From positions 1-53,613 of the forward strand of contig NZ_SPVG01000088.1 in assembly GCF_004614165.1 (NCBI RefSeq): 53,613 bases of DNA, written 5' to 3'. A model generated the notes under the pieces. The model searched no databases and was not told the DNA's origin. It saw only the letters and a program-made list of their open reading frames with translations. The position numbers and the translations under genes were made by a program. Source of the DNA: Duganella callida. Lineage in GTDB: Bacteria; Pseudomonadota; Gammaproteobacteria; Burkholderiales; Burkholderiaceae_D. Shown piece after piece: positions 19,983 to 29,626 of this stretch (position 1 is the first letter of the stretch; every line of letters begins with the position of its first letter).

Positions 19983-20465
19983 TTATTTTGCTTGCTGCGT
20001 TAATTTCCGCAACAATCCCTCCGCGGCACTCTCGAGATAGTCCAGCACCAGGTCGAAGCCCTTGCCGCCGCCGTAGTAGGGATCGGGCACCACGTCCGAG
20101 TCGCGGCGCGCGGCGTGCGACATCATCAGGCTCAGTTTGTGCTGGTGTTCGGGCGGACAGATGGCCTGCAGCAGCTTGAGGTTGTCGTGGTCCATCGCCA
20201 CCACGTGATCGAATGCCGCGAAATCACTGGCCTTGACCTTGCGCGAGCGCTGGGCCGACAGATCGTAGCCGCGCTTGAGCGCGTATTCCATCGAGCGGGC
20301 GTCGGGCGGCTCGCCGACGTGGTAGCCATGGGTGCCGGCCGAGTCGATGACGAAGCGGTCTTTCAAGCCCGCCGCTTCCACGCGATGGCGGAACACGCCT
20401 TCCGCCGTCGGCGAACGGCAGATATTCCCCATGCACACGAACAGCACCGATACCTGTCTGGTCAT
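19983..20465 (-). CDS. Low-molecular-weight protein-tyrosine phosphatase
   Basis: A 160-residue cytoplasmic phosphatase. The P-loop is VCMGNICRSPTAEG (CxxxxxR(S/T), Cys at residue 11) and the C-terminal general-acid loop is DPYYGG (PDPYYGGGKGFD). Length is typical (about 155). The ATG at 20465 has AAGGAG 9 nt upstream. No exopolysaccharide or BY-kinase genes are nearby, so the housekeeping type is more likely than the Wzb type. It is divergent from the hydrolase gene with 57 bp between starts. Confidence 0.95.
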   Translation of the reverse strand: MTRQVSVLFVCMGNICRSPTAEGVFRHRVEAAGLKDRFVIDSAGTHGYHVGEPPDARSMEYALKRGYDLSAQRSRKVKASDFAAFDHVVAMDHDNLKLLQAICPPEHQHKLSLMMSHAARRDSDVVPDPYYGGGKGFDLVLDYLESAAEGLLRKLTQQAK

Positions 20466-20479
20466 GTGGCCACTCCTTA

Positions 20480-20485
20480 TATAAT
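20480..20485 (+). promoter_or_regulatory. Candidate -10 box of the alpha/beta hydrolase gene
   Basis: An exact TATAAT is 37 bp before the hydrolase ATG in the divergent spacer. No good -35 is seen. The same AT-rich patch may serve the phosphatase gene on the other strand. Confidence 0.4.
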
Positions 20486-20522
20486 AGACATCTTTGTATT
20501 TTATGCGAAAAGAGGAAGGTTT

Positions 20523-21416
20523 ATGACTGTCAGCTGCGGATGCCGTTCGAGCACGGTTCACGATGCAACCCAGGGGGCGGACGTGCCGCTGGCGGTGCTG
20601 TATCCGGCGCAGGGAGCCGAAAAGCTCGCGCATTTCGGACCGTATTCGCTGGCGGTGGCCACGGACGCGCCACCGGCCGACGGCGTGTATCCGCTGGTGG
20701 TGGTTTCGCACGGCCACTCCGGCACGCCGTGGGCTTACCGTGAGCTGGCCAAACACCTGGTGCTGAACGGCTTCGTGGTCGCGCTGCCGGCGCACACGGG
20801 CAATACGCGGCTCGACAATAACCTGGCCGGCACCGCGGCCAACCTGGCCAATCGCCCGCGCCATCTGAGCCTGACCATCGATGCCGTGCTGGCCGATCCG
20901 CTGCTGAAGGCGCATGTCGCCACCAACGGCGTCGCCATCATCGGCCATTCGATCGGCGGCTACACGGCGCTGGCGGCGGCAGGCGGCGAGGCCTGGAGCG
21001 GTCCCTACGAACGCAAGGCCTCGCACGCGCTGCCGGAACCAGTGCCGGTGACGCCCGACGCGCGCATCCGCGCGCTGGTGCTGCTCAACCCCGCCACCTT
21101 CTGGTTCATCGCCGGCTCGTTGCGGCCGGTTAACCTGCCGATCCTGATGCGTACCGGCGAAAAGGATGAGATTACGCCGATCGAGCACGCCAACAAGATC
21201 ATCGAAGGCGTCGGCGACCCATCGCTGATCGAACACAAGGACATTCCGGGCGCCGGCCACTTCGCCTTCATGAGCAAGTTCCCGCCGGAGATGACGCGGC
21301 CGAATTTCAAACCCTCGCAAGACCCGGAAGGCTTCGACCGCGAGGCGATACAGCCGGAGTTCTTTGCCGACGTGACCGCCTTCCTGAAGCGCACTATGTT
21401 CGCTGCCGCACCATAG
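20523..21416 (+). CDS. Alpha/beta hydrolase (platelet-activating-factor acetylhydrolase/dienelactone hydrolase-like)
   Basis: A 297-residue serine hydrolase. VVVSHGHSGTPWAYRELAKHLV provides the oxyanion-hole HG region, IIGHSIGGYTAL the nucleophile elbow GHSIGG, TGEKDEITPIE the acid, and GAGHFAFM the catalytic His. The YPLVVVSHGHSG context and the long insertion before the acid resemble predicted dienelactone hydrolases (COG4188). No signal peptide is apparent despite an early CGC; the start at 20523 has AGAGGAAGG upstream. The substrate is unknown. Confidence 0.85.
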   Translation: MTVSCGCRSSTVHDATQGADVPLAVLYPAQGAEKLAHFGPYSLAVATDAPPADGVYPLVVVSHGHSGTPWAYRELAKHLVLNGFVVALPAHTGNTRLDNNLAGTAANLANRPRHLSLTIDAVLADPLLKAHVATNGVAIIGHSIGGYTALAAAGGEAWSGPYERKASHALPEPVPVTPDARIRALVLLNPATFWFIAGSLRPVNLPILMRTGEKDEITPIEHANKIIEGVGDPSLIEHKDIPGAGHFAFMSKFPPEMTRPNFKPSQDPEGFDREAIQPEFFADVTAFLKRTMFAAAP

Positions 21417-21472
21417 CCCGCGTCGCGCGCCGTTATACTAAAATCAAACCCCGGGAGAGAAAGGAAAACGCC

Positions 21473-21835
21473 ATGTCGCAACAACTGGTACTCGACAATC
21501 GCCTCGAATCGATCAAGACCACCGCCTGGTGGCTGTATGTGATCCACGCGGTCAGCTTCGTCTTCTCGCTGGGCGCGTTTTCCATCATCCCGCTGATTCT
21601 CAACTACCTGCAGCGGCCCAGCAGCGAAAACACCTTCGTCCACAGCCATCACACCTGGATGATACGGTCGTTCTGGTGGTATGTGGTGTGGGTGGTGGTG
21701 GGCGCGGCGTTCTTCGCCACCTTCATCGGCATCCCGGTGGCGTGGCTGATCTGGATCGGCGCCTGGCTGTGGAAGGCTTACCGGCTGATCACCGGCATCG
21801 TGCGCATCAACCGCAACGAGCCGGCGCCGGTTTAA
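21473..21835 (+). CDS. Small inner-membrane protein, DUF4870-like
   Basis: A 120-residue protein with three hydrophobic segments (about residues 19-45, 65-85 and 88-105). The pattern LESIKTTAWWLYVIHAVSF, then TFVHSHHTWMIRSFWW, resembles the DUF4870/NMB1645-like membrane proteins of neisserial and burkholderial genomes. AAAGGA precedes the ATG. It overlaps the udgX gene tail-to-tail by 4 bp. No function is known. Confidence 0.82.
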   Translation: MSQQLVLDNRLESIKTTAWWLYVIHAVSFVFSLGAFSIIPLILNYLQRPSSENTFVHSHHTWMIRSFWWYVVWVVVGAAFFATFIGIPVAWLIWIGAWLWKAYRLITGIVRINRNEPAPV

Positions 21836-23241
21836 TTGCCGATCAACTTCAGCGCCTGGCGCAGGCCGTCGACGATCACCTCGTAGGCCTGATGCCGGCT
21901 CGCCTCGTCCGGCGCACGCAGCACATAGGACGGGTGATACACGGTGATCACCCAGCGTCCGTCGTGCTGGAACGGCGCGTCCATCACCGACTTCATGGTC
22001 GCGCTGCCTTTTTCCAGCACCGATTTCAGCGCAGTGCTGCCAAGTGCAACGATCACCTCCGGCTTGACGCGCTCCAGCTCCTTTTCCAGCCACAGGTGAC
22101 AGGCCGCGACTTCCTTCTGTGCCGGCGTCTTGTGCAGACGGCGCTTGCCGCGCAGCTCCCACTTGAAGTGCTTGACGGCGTTGGTCAGGTAAACCGAGTC
22201 GCGCTGCAGTCCCGCTTCGGCCATCGCGCGTTCCAGCACCGCGCCCGCCGGACCGACGAACGGCAATCCCTGCAGATCCTCCTGGTCGCCCGGCTGCTCG
22301 CCCACCAGCATGATGCGCGCGTTCTGCGGGCCGACGCCGGGCACGGCCTGGGTGGCGTTGCGCCACAGGTCGCAGCGGCGGCACTGGTCCAGCGTACTCG
22401 GTTCCTCGCGCTGCGGCTGCGCGCGTTCGGCCGAGACCGGAATCACCGTGCCGCCGCGACGGCCCACGGTGCTGGTCTGCCCGGTGCGCCGTTCGCCGTT
22501 GGCGGCGGCGGTCACCATCTGCGGCACGATGGCCCCTTCCGGCAGGTTTTTCCAGAAACGCGAGGGAATATGGCTGCGCAGCTGATCGGCATTGACGCGC
22601 GCCGGATTGAAGATGCTGCGGTAATAGGTCAGCCACAGCGCCTCGCCGGCATCGTCGATCTCGGCGGCGCTGCGCATCAGCGGCGGCGCGTCGTGCAGGT
22701 GCTCCCCATCCCAGATCACGGCGGCCTTGGGCGTGGCGATCATCCAGGTGGCGCTGCCCATGCGGCGCGCAAAGTGCAGCGCCACCTGCGGCAGCACATC
22801 GTGGGTCGGTTCGAACCAGGCGACGAAGCGCGGACCGTCGCCGCCCAGGCGCTCCCTGAAACGTACATAAGCGTGCATATCGTGTTCCTCGCGTCGGACG
22901 GCCTTGGCCATGGCATACAGGCGCGCACCATCCTGGTCTGCGGCGGAGAGGACGTCGCGCTGGCCCAGATGCCAGCGCCACAGCACCTTGTAAAGAAAGG
23001 CCCAGCGATCGGGCGCGCTGTAGCAGGCGGCGCCGATCAGCAGTTCCATCAGCTGACGCGGCAAGCGCAGCGCCGTCTCCGCGGCGGCAACCGGAGCGTC
23101 ATCGCCGGCGCCGCCCGAAAACAGGTCGCTGTCATCCTCGCTGCCAGCCCATTCTACGGATTCCGGCGGAACTCGGCGCGCGATTAGCTCCCTGGCCGCC
23201 GCGCGCCACTCGTCGAACGAGCGCACCACCTTGCGCGTCAT
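21832..23241 (-). CDS. udgX: UdgX-type uracil-DNA glycosylase fused to an N-terminal DUF4130 domain
   Basis: A 469-residue two-domain repair protein. Residues ~1-260 match the SAM-linked family TIGR03915/DUF4130 (for example EEHDMHAYVRFRE, FVAWFEPTHDVLP, MGSATWMIATPKAAVIWDG). Residues ~290-469 form the uracil-DNA glycosylase domain with [4Fe-4S] cysteines beginning CRRC, GEQPGDQED, and the insertion loop KRRLH (22132-22146). In mycobacterial UdgX the His of the KRRIH loop forms a covalent bond to the abasic site after uracil release, so suicide-type binding is inferred. The start codon overlaps the rSAM stop as ATGA, which indicates translational coupling. A LexA box precedes the operon. Confidence 0.93.
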   Translation of the reverse strand: MTRKVVRSFDEWRAAARELIARRVPPESVEWAGSEDDSDLFSGGAGDDAPVAAAETALRLPRQLMELLIGAACYSAPDRWAFLYKVLWRWHLGQRDVLSAADQDGARLYAMAKAVRREEHDMHAYVRFRERLGGDGPRFVAWFEPTHDVLPQVALHFARRMGSATWMIATPKAAVIWDGEHLHDAPPLMRSAAEIDDAGEALWLTYYRSIFNPARVNADQLRSHIPSRFWKNLPEGAIVPQMVTAAANGERRTGQTSTVGRRGGTVIPVSAERAQPQREEPSTLDQCRRCDLWRNATQAVPGVGPQNARIMLVGEQPGDQEDLQGLPFVGPAGAVLERAMAEAGLQRDSVYLTNAVKHFKWELRGKRRLHKTPAQKEVAACHLWLEKELERVKPEVIVALGSTALKSVLEKGSATMKSVMDAPFQHDGRWVITVYHPSYVLRAPDEASRHQAYEVIVDGLRQALKLIGN

Positions 23242-24467
23242 GCGGCCTGCAACTCCGGCCACAGATTCATCTGGCGCGGCGCCTCCGCCATGGTCCGGCG
23301 CAGGTGCTCGGACGGACTGCTGTCGTTGGACGGAAAATAGTCCGCCGTGATGATGAAAGGCGAAATCTTCTTCATGCTGCACCTCAGCCGCGATAAATCG
23401 GCGTAGCGTATCTGCCGCAAACGGCGCAGCTCCACCAGGCGCTGCGCATTGCGCAAGCCTATCCCGGGCACGCGCGCGATCATGTGCGGCTCCGCACGGT
23501 TCAGATCCAATGGAAAATGCTCGCGGTGCGACAGCGCCCAGGCCAGCTTGGGATCGATGTCCAGCGCCAGGTTGCCGCTGGCCGGCAGCAGCTCCCGCAC
23601 CTGGAAGCCATAACCGCGCAGCAGGAAGTCGGCCTGATACAGCCGGTGCTCGCGCTGCATCGGCGGCGGCGCCAGCGGCACGCTTTTCGGACTGTGCGGG
23701 ATCGGGCTGAACGCCGAGTAGTACACGCGTTTCAGCTTGTAGCTGCCGTACAGCGTCTCGGCCGTCGTCAGGATCTGCTGGTCATCGCTGGCGTCGGCGC
23801 CGACGATCATCTGCGTGCTCTGCCCGGCCGGCGCGAAGCGCGGCGCCTTCGGTTCTTCCGCCTTCTCATCGAGTTTGCGGCGGATCGAGCCCATGGCCAG
23901 CTTGATGGTGTGGACGCTTTTTTCCGGCGCCAGCTGCTGCACGCTGTCCTGGGTCGGCAGTTCGATGTTGACGCTTAAACGGTCGGCATAGCGCCCCGCC
24001 GCCGCGATCAGCGCCGGATCGGCGTCGGGAATGGTCTTCAGATGGATGTAGCCGCGGAACTGGTGCACCTCGCGCAGCTCGCGCGCCACCTGCACCAGCT
24101 GCTCCATGGTGTAATCGGCCGACTGGATGATGCCTGAGCTGAGAAACAGCCCGTCGATGTAATTGCGCAGATAAAAATCGGTGGTGAGCTTGACCACCTC
24201 CGCCACCGTGAAGCGCGCCCGCGGCACATTGGAAGTGCGGCGGTTTACGCAATACTGGCAATCGTATAAACAATAATTGGTCAGCAGGATCTTGAGCAAC
24301 GAGACGCAGCGCCCATCCGGCGTGTAGCTGTGGCAGATGCCCATGCCGGTGGTCGCGCCGAAACCATCCTTGCCGATCGAGTTGCGTTTGGGCGCCCCGC
24401 TGCTGGCGCAAGAGGCGTCGTACTTGGCCGCATCGGCCAGGATTTCCAGCTTGTCCTTGATCTCCAT
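23238..24467 (-). CDS. Putative DNA modification/repair radical SAM protein (UdgX partner)
   Basis: A 409-residue radical SAM enzyme of the TIGR03916 type, which habitually accompanies the UdgX/DUF4130 gene. The cluster motif is CLYDCQYCVN (CxxxCxxC), preceded by an extra conserved GMGICHSYTPDGRC. FLSSGI and IHLKTIPDADP lie in the barrel, and a helix-hairpin-helix DNA-binding segment occurs near residue 335 (MIARVPGIGLRNAQRLVELRR). The reaction is not established. The ATG at 24467 has GGAAG upstream; a GTG one codon earlier is also possible. This is the first gene of the SOS-boxed operon. Confidence 0.93.
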   Translation of the reverse strand: MEIKDKLEILADAAKYDASCASSGAPKRNSIGKDGFGATTGMGICHSYTPDGRCVSLLKILLTNYCLYDCQYCVNRRTSNVPRARFTVAEVVKLTTDFYLRNYIDGLFLSSGIIQSADYTMEQLVQVARELREVHQFRGYIHLKTIPDADPALIAAAGRYADRLSVNIELPTQDSVQQLAPEKSVHTIKLAMGSIRRKLDEKAEEPKAPRFAPAGQSTQMIVGADASDDQQILTTAETLYGSYKLKRVYYSAFSPIPHSPKSVPLAPPPMQREHRLYQADFLLRGYGFQVRELLPASGNLALDIDPKLAWALSHREHFPLDLNRAEPHMIARVPGIGLRNAQRLVELRRLRQIRYADLSRLRCSMKKISPFIITADYFPSNDSSPSEHLRRTMAEAPRQMNLWPELQAA

Positions 24468-24480
24468 CACGCTTCCGATA

Positions 24481-24500
24481 TACTGTTCTTATATACAGTA
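24481..24500 (-). promoter_or_regulatory. LexA (SOS) box in front of the rSAM-udgX operon
   Basis: The sequence TACTGTTCTTATATACAGTA matches the proteobacterial LexA consensus CTGT-N8-ACAG with the extended TA flanks, including 6-bp perfect inverted ends. It is 13 bp before the rSAM ATG and overlaps the AT-rich region where the -10 element should lie, so repression by LexA is expected. The chemoreceptor gene on the other side ends, rather than starts, next to it. Confidence 0.88.
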
Positions 24501-24526
24501 TATCAGCAAACGCGCGGAAAGCCACC

Positions 24527-26194
24527 CTATCGTGACGACATTGCCAGCCGTCGTGGCTGCGGCGCCGCACGACGGGCCGGCGCCGATGGCGGCCCATCCA
24601 CGCCGCGCGGCGGTTGGCGCAGCGCGCTTTCCTCCTGCGCGTTCAGCTGGAACACGCTGACCAGCTGGGCCAGCGCGGTGGCCTGTTCCTGCATGCTCTG
24701 CGCCGCCGTTGCCGCCTGCTGCACCAGTTCCGCGTTCTGCTGGGTCACCGTGTCCATCTGCGTGATGGCCTGGTTCACCTGCTCGATGCCGTGGCTCTGC
24801 TCCTTGCCGGCATGGGTGATTTCCGCCATCAGCTCGGTCACGCGGCGCACGCTGTCCACCACCTGCTCCATGGTGTGACCGGCTTCCGCCACCAGCTTGC
24901 TGCCCTGCTCCACCTGGGTGACCGAATTGTCGATCAATTCCTTGATCTCCTTGGCCGCACCGGCCGAGCGCTGCGCCAGATTGCGCACTTCCGACGCCAC
25001 CACCGCAAAGCCGCGGCCCTGTTCGCCGGCACGCGCCGCCTCCACCGCGGCGTTCAGCGCCAGGATATTGGTCTGGAAGGCGATACCATCGATCACCGCA
25101 ATGATGTCCGAAATCTTGTGCGACGAAGCGTCGATCGATTCCATGGTGGTGACCACGCGCGCCACCACCTCGCTGCCGGCCTGCGCCACCTGCGAGGCGG
25201 AACCGGCCAGCTGATTGGCCTGCGCCGCCACGTCGGAATTCTGGCGCACGGTGGAGGTCAACTCCTCCATCGACGCCGCCGTCTCTTCCAGCGAACTGGC
25301 CTGCTGCTCGGTGCGCGAGGACAAGTCCAGATTTCCGGCAGCGATCTGGTCCGACGCCGACGCAATCACATGGGTGGAACTGCGCACGTCGGTCACGATC
25401 CTGGCCAGGCTGTCGCGCATGGTCTTCATCGCGTACAGCAGGCTGTGATCGTCGCCGGCGCGCACGTCTACCTGCGCCGACAGATCGCCCGCGGCGATAC
25501 GGGTCACGATTTGCTCCGCATACGACGGTTCGCCGCCCAGCCCGCGCATCAGGGAGCGCGTGATGATCACCGCGCCGGCGGCGCCCAGCAGCACGCTACC
25601 TGCCAGCAGCGAAATAATCATCACCCGCGACGACGAATAACGGCGGCTGCCTTCTTGCGCCGCTTCCTTGCCGCCTTCGCTATACATGGTCACCAGCTTG
25701 TCGACCTGACCGCGCAGCGAGACAATCAGTTTATTCGATTCACCGCGTATCAGCTTTTTACTTAATTCAAAATCCCCGGCACGCACGGCGGCACGTATTT
25801 TAGCGTCCTCAGCCATATACCGCGCCCATTGTTCGACAAACGTTCCATACAGTTGCTTTTCCTCGGCAGTTTGTATCAGCGTCTCGAACTCTTTCTGCAT
25901 TTTTTGCAAGTCTTCAAGGTCGGCGGCAATCACCTTGTCATATTTATCCATTTCCGCCTGATCGGTGGAAATAATATATTGAAACTCGCGCGTCCTTACG
26001 CGGGCCACTTGCGACTTAATATCTTCAATCACCCGCACACTGGGTAACCAGCGCGATGAAAGCCGCGTCGATATTTCGTTCACTTGTGATAATTCGAATA
26101 TCGAAAACACACCGACGATAGCGGACATTAATAACACGACAAAAAATGCCAGCCCCAGCTTGGTAGCAATTGGCAATTCAGTCAAACCCTTCAT
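24527..26194 (-). CDS. Methyl-accepting chemotaxis protein
   Basis: A 555-residue inner-membrane chemoreceptor. TM1 is at about residues 12-35 and a periplasmic four-helix-bundle (4HB_MCP-like) region runs from 36 to 190. TM2 is at about 196-218, followed by HAMP, then the cytoplasmic signalling domain with the hairpin tip [41 protein letters not shown]. The methylation helices are rich in glutamine and glutamate. The tail ends RRLAMSSR and lacks the xWExF CheR-tethering pentapeptide. The ATG at 26194 has AGGGGG upstream; the frame extends 8 codons further without support. The ligand is unknown and there are no che genes near. Confidence 0.95.
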   Translation of the reverse strand: MKGLTELPIATKLGLAFFVVLLMSAIVGVFSIFELSQVNEISTRLSSRWLPSVRVIEDIKSQVARVRTREFQYIISTDQAEMDKYDKVIAADLEDLQKMQKEFETLIQTAEEKQLYGTFVEQWARYMAEDAKIRAAVRAGDFELSKKLIRGESNKLIVSLRGQVDKLVTMYSEGGKEAAQEGSRRYSSSRVMIISLLAGSVLLGAAGAVIITRSLMRGLGGEPSYAEQIVTRIAAGDLSAQVDVRAGDDHSLLYAMKTMRDSLARIVTDVRSSTHVIASASDQIAAGNLDLSSRTEQQASSLEETAASMEELTSTVRQNSDVAAQANQLAGSASQVAQAGSEVVARVVTTMESIDASSHKISDIIAVIDGIAFQTNILALNAAVEAARAGEQGRGFAVVASEVRNLAQRSAGAAKEIKELIDNSVTQVEQGSKLVAEAGHTMEQVVDSVRRVTELMAEITHAGKEQSHGIEQVNQAITQMDTVTQQNAELVQQAATAAQSMQEQATALAQLVSVFQLNAQEESALRQPPRGVDGPPSAPARRAAPQPRRLAMSSR

Positions 26195-26407
26195 TTGATA
26201 CCCCCTGGTGGTGTGCATTTCCCTACATCATAACGTAGGACGATCGCTGTCCGGGAGACTTGTCGGCATTAAGCTACAAAGCCACACGCTTTCATGACAA
26301 TACGAATGGTATAAAACCAAATATAAGCAGCTTACTCAGCCATTAAAACAACAAACGACTTTATTTTATTCAATTAGAATAACGGCGTTAATCTTTTGGA
26401 GGCCATT

Positions 26408-27403
26408 ATGTTTTCATCACTGGAATATCAGGGAAAAATCGCCCACGCCATTGCCGATTTTTCATGGGATAGCGATCTGGACAAGATATTTGCGATATTA
26501 AGCCAGCGGTTTAATGGTTTTAACGACAATGGATTTTACCCGCATCCGGACGAGGTCGCCCTGCGGCAGGAGTTGAAGGAAGTCGCCACGCTGCGCAAGC
26601 TGAGCGAGCATATCCGTGACGTCAAGGCCAATGGCCTGGTGGTGCGCAACCTGGGCCTGGGCGACCTGCCGGAAGAGCGCCGCAATGCCGCGCTGTATGC
26701 GCTGACGCTGCTGCTGGGCTATCCCACCTCCACCGACCAGCGCACCGGCCGGGTGGCCTGGGACGTGAAAGCGCGGCCGGAACTGGGCGCCGATGGCCGC
26801 TTCGTCACCTTCTCCGAACGGGTGGGCAGCGCCGACATGCATACCGATTCTTCGTTCTATCCGATGCCGGAGGAGCAATTCATCCTGTACGTGGTCAACG
26901 CCGCGCAGTGCGACGGCGGCCACTCCATCCTGATCGACAGCGACGCCGTGTACGACGCGCTGCACCGCACGCCGGAAGGGGCGGCGGCATTCGCACTGCT
27001 GAGCAGCGCGAAGGTGCCGTTCCGCGTGCCGGCCGTGTATGCGGCCGGCGACGACGAGGTGGAAGTCTTTGAGGCGCTGGTATTCGGGCCGCCGACGCGC
27101 GCGGGCGAGCGCTTCACCATGCGCTGGCGTTATGACTCGATCAGGAAAGGCATGGCGGCGCGCCCGGACATGGTCAGCACGGAGCTGGAAGCCGCAGTCG
27201 AAACCATGCACCGCGTGGCCGAGCAGGAAGCGGCGCGCTTCATGGAACAGTTGCCGAACGATACGCTGATGTTGGCGGACAATCACCGCACGCTGCACGG
27301 CCGCACCACCTACACCGACGAGCGCCGGCACCTGATCCGCATCCGCATGTCGGATGTGCCGAACGCCCAGCGTATCGGACCGTCCGGCGTGGTCCGCGAT
27401 TAA
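26408..27403 (+). CDS. TauD/TfdA-type Fe(II)/2-oxoglutarate dioxygenase
   Basis: A 331-residue enzyme of the clavaminate-synthase/TauD superfamily. The iron ligands are HTD in [12 protein letters not shown] and a distal His in [10 protein letters not shown], with the 2-oxoglutarate-binding Arg in RHLIRIRM. The N-terminal ~100 residues are helical, as in gamma-butyrobetaine or CAS-like members. The ATG at 26408 has GGAGG 6 nt upstream. It overlaps the HisC-like gene tail-to-tail by 4 bp, so it is transcribed toward the creatininase/PLP operon. The upstream 200 bp are markedly AT-richer than the neighbours. Substrate unknown; probably a small hydroxylatable amino acid or its derivative, judged only from its neighbours. 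Confidence 0.88.
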   Translation: MFSSLEYQGKIAHAIADFSWDSDLDKIFAILSQRFNGFNDNGFYPHPDEVALRQELKEVATLRKLSEHIRDVKANGLVVRNLGLGDLPEERRNAALYALTLLLGYPTSTDQRTGRVAWDVKARPELGADGRFVTFSERVGSADMHTDSSFYPMPEEQFILYVVNAAQCDGGHSILIDSDAVYDALHRTPEGAAAFALLSSAKVPFRVPAVYAAGDDEVEVFEALVFGPPTRAGERFTMRWRYDSIRKGMAARPDMVSTELEAAVETMHRVAEQEAARFMEQLPNDTLMLADNHRTLHGRTTYTDERRHLIRIRMSDVPNAQRIGPSGVVRD

Positions 27404-28458
27404 ATCAGGATGTGTTTCAGCGCGGCGACCAGACTGGCGCATTCCTCATCGGTGCCGATGGAGATGCGCAGGAATTGGTCGATGCGCGCCGCCTTGAAGT
27501 GCCGGACCAGGATGGCGCGCTCACGCAAAGCCGCCGCCAGTCCGGCGCCATCATGCTGCGGGTGGCGGGCGAAGATGAAGTTGGCCTGCGACGGCAACAC
27601 TTCGAAGCCCAGCTCCTCCATCTGCGTCGTCAGCCACGTGCGGCTGGCGATGATGGCGCGGGCGGTCTGCTCCATGTAGGCCGCATCATCCAATGCCGCC
27701 ACCGCGCCAGCCTGCTGCACCTGCCCCAATGGATAGCAATTGAAGCTGTTTTTGACCCGCTCAAGTCCCGCGATCAGGTCCGGATGGCCGAGCGCGAAGC
27801 CGACGCGCAGGCCGGCCAGCGAACGCGATTTCGACAGGGTCTGGATCACCAGCAGATTGTCGTAACGGCCCAGCAGCGATGCCGCGCTCTGCGCGCCGAA
27901 GTCGACGTACGCCTCGTCGATTACCACCGGCTGGTCCGGATGGTCGGCCAGCAGCGTTTCGATCTGCGCCAGCGTCAGCGCAATGCCGGTCGGCGCGTTC
28001 GGATTGGCGAGGATGATGGCGCCGCAGGGCTGACGGTAGTCTTCCACATCGATCTCGAAGCGCGCGTTGAGCGGCACCTGCACCGATTCGATGCCATACA
28101 GGCTGCAGTAAGTCGGATAGAAACTGTAGCTGATGTCCGGGCTGAGCAGCGGCAGGTCGTGCTTGAGCAGCGCATGGAAGGTGTGCGCCAGCACCTCGTC
28201 CGAGCTGTTGCCGACGAAGACCTGCTCGCGACGCAGGCCGAAACGGTGCGCCACCGCGTCCTTCAGCACCGCGTTGGACGGATCGGAATACTTGCGCAAG
28301 CCATCGCCGAGCGCCGCCTGCATGGCCGCCAGCGCCTTGGGCGACGGGCCATACGGATTTTCGTTGGTATTCAGCTTGATCAGACCAGGCATCTGCACCT
28401 GCTCGCCCGGCGTGTACGGCGTCAGGCCATGCACCACTTCACTCCAGAATTTGCTCAT
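27400..28458 (-). CDS. HisC-like PLP aminotransferase (histidinol-phosphate aminotransferase family)
   Basis: A 352-residue fold type I PLP enzyme. It shows [13 protein letters not shown] at the N-terminus, LANPNAPTG, the DEAYVDF strand, the PLP lysine region [15 protein letters not shown] and RISIGTDEE near the end, all typical of HisC. It is not among his genes, so it is likely a second, pathway-specific copy that transaminates another amino acid or keto acid. Its ATG overlaps the stop of the MetC-like gene as ATGA, the last step of a four-gene operon. Confidence 0.9.
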   Translation of the reverse strand: MSKFWSEVVHGLTPYTPGEQVQMPGLIKLNTNENPYGPSPKALAAMQAALGDGLRKYSDPSNAVLKDAVAHRFGLRREQVFVGNSSDEVLAHTFHALLKHDLPLLSPDISYSFYPTYCSLYGIESVQVPLNARFEIDVEDYRQPCGAIILANPNAPTGIALTLAQIETLLADHPDQPVVIDEAYVDFGAQSAASLLGRYDNLLVIQTLSKSRSLAGLRVGFALGHPDLIAGLERVKNSFNCYPLGQVQQAGAVAALDDAAYMEQTARAIIASRTWLTTQMEELGFEVLPSQANFIFARHPQHDGAGLAAALRERAILVRHFKAARIDQFLRISIGTDEECASLVAALKHILI

Positions 28459-29624
28459 CGCATGGCTCCGAAGGCTTGTTCGATATCGGCGATCAGGTCA
28501 CTGACGTCTTCCAGGCCGACATTGAAGCGCACCAGTATGCCCTTGTTCGGCCAGTTCTTGCGCATGTGTTGTATCCGGTACGGCATCACCAGGCTGTTGG
28601 CGCCGCCCCAGCTGTAACCGATCTTGAACAGCTTGAGCGCATCGACGAAACGGTCGGTCTGTTCTTCGGTATAACGCTCGTCGAACAGCACCGAGAACAG
28701 GCCGCCCGCGCCGCTGAAGTCGCGCTTCCAGTGCTCATGGCCGGGACATTCCGGGAAGGCCGGGTGCAGCACCAGGCCAATCTCGGGCCGGGATTGCAGC
28801 CACGCCGCCAGCTTGCGCGCCGCCGCGTCATGCGCATCGAAACGCAGACGCATGGTCGGCAGGCCACGCGACACCAGATAGGCATCGTCCGCGCCCACGC
28901 CCATGCCCAGCCGCATATGCGACAGGCTGAGACGATCGTGCAGCTCGCGGTCGCGCGTGATCACGGCGCCCATCAGCACATCGGAGCCGCCGGACTGGTA
29001 CTTGGTCAGCGCCTGCATGACGATGTCCACGCCCAGATCGAAACCGCGCAACGCCAGGCCGGCGGACCAGGTGTTATCGAGCGCAACCAGCACGCCCTTG
29101 TCGTGCGCCGCCTTGCAGATGGCCGGCAGGTCCGGCACTTCCATCGACACCGAGCCGGGCGCCTCGGTCCAGATCAGCTTCGTGTTCGGCAGTATCAGTC
29201 CGGCGATGCCGGCGCCGATCATGGGATCGTAGTAGCGCGCGGTGACGCCGAAATCGGCCGACAGCCAGCGCCCCAGCTCGCGATTGGGGTTGTAGACATT
29301 ATCGGGCAACAGCACATCGTCGCCGGATTTCAGCAGCGCGAAGTCCACCATGGCGATGGCCGCCAGGCCACTGGGCGCCAGCAGACAGTATTTGCCGTCC
29401 TCGATCTCGGCCAGCCGCGCTTCCAGCGTAAACGTGGTGGGTGTGCCGTGCAGGCCGTAGGTATAGGCGTTCTTCTCTTTCCAGTCGCCGGAGCGCATGG
29501 CCGCGACATTCTTGAACAGCACAGTGGACGCATGATGGATGGCGCTCGGGAAGGCCGCGAAGCCTTCCGGCGCCTGGTAGTCCGTGTGTATCAACGCGGT
29601 CTGCGGGGATTTTTTGGTCGTCAT
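28455..29624 (-). CDS. Cystathionine beta-lyase-like PLP enzyme (MetC family)
   Basis: A 389-residue Cys/Met-metabolism PLP enzyme. Motifs: [60 protein letters not shown] and the PLP lysine in [17 protein letters not shown]. The family cleaves the C-S bond of cystathionine to homocysteine, pyruvate and ammonia, though members also act as general C-S lyases. No other methionine gene is near. The preceding beta-propeller gene ends 2 nt upstream, and the next gene overlaps by 4 nt. Hence this may be a dedicated enzyme of an unknown pathway instead of housekeeping metC. Confidence 0.9.
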   Translation of the reverse strand: MTTKKSPQTALIHTDYQAPEGFAAFPSAIHHASTVLFKNVAAMRSGDWKEKNAYTYGLHGTPTTFTLEARLAEIEDGKYCLLAPSGLAAIAMVDFALLKSGDDVLLPDNVYNPNRELGRWLSADFGVTARYYDPMIGAGIAGLILPNTKLIWTEAPGSVSMEVPDLPAICKAAHDKGVLVALDNTWSAGLALRGFDLGVDIVMQALTKYQSGGSDVLMGAVITRDRELHDRLSLSHMRLGMGVGADDAYLVSRGLPTMRLRFDAHDAAARKLAAWLQSRPEIGLVLHPAFPECPGHEHWKRDFSGAGGLFSVLFDERYTEEQTDRFVDALKLFKIGYSWGGANSLVMPYRIQHMRKNWPNKGILVRFNVGLEDVSDLIADIEQAFGAMR

Positions 29625-29626
29625 GA

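Noticed and set aside
26222-26239. CCTAC-N8-GTAGG inverted repeat before the chemoreceptor gene
   Set aside because: Only 5-bp arms with an 8-nt spacer; too short to call a site without comparison.
26195-26300. Sigma-28-like GCCGACAA before the chemoreceptor gene
   Set aside because: The -10 resembles GCCGATAA in 7 of 8 bases on the minus strand, but no TAAA -35 lies 15 bp upstream.
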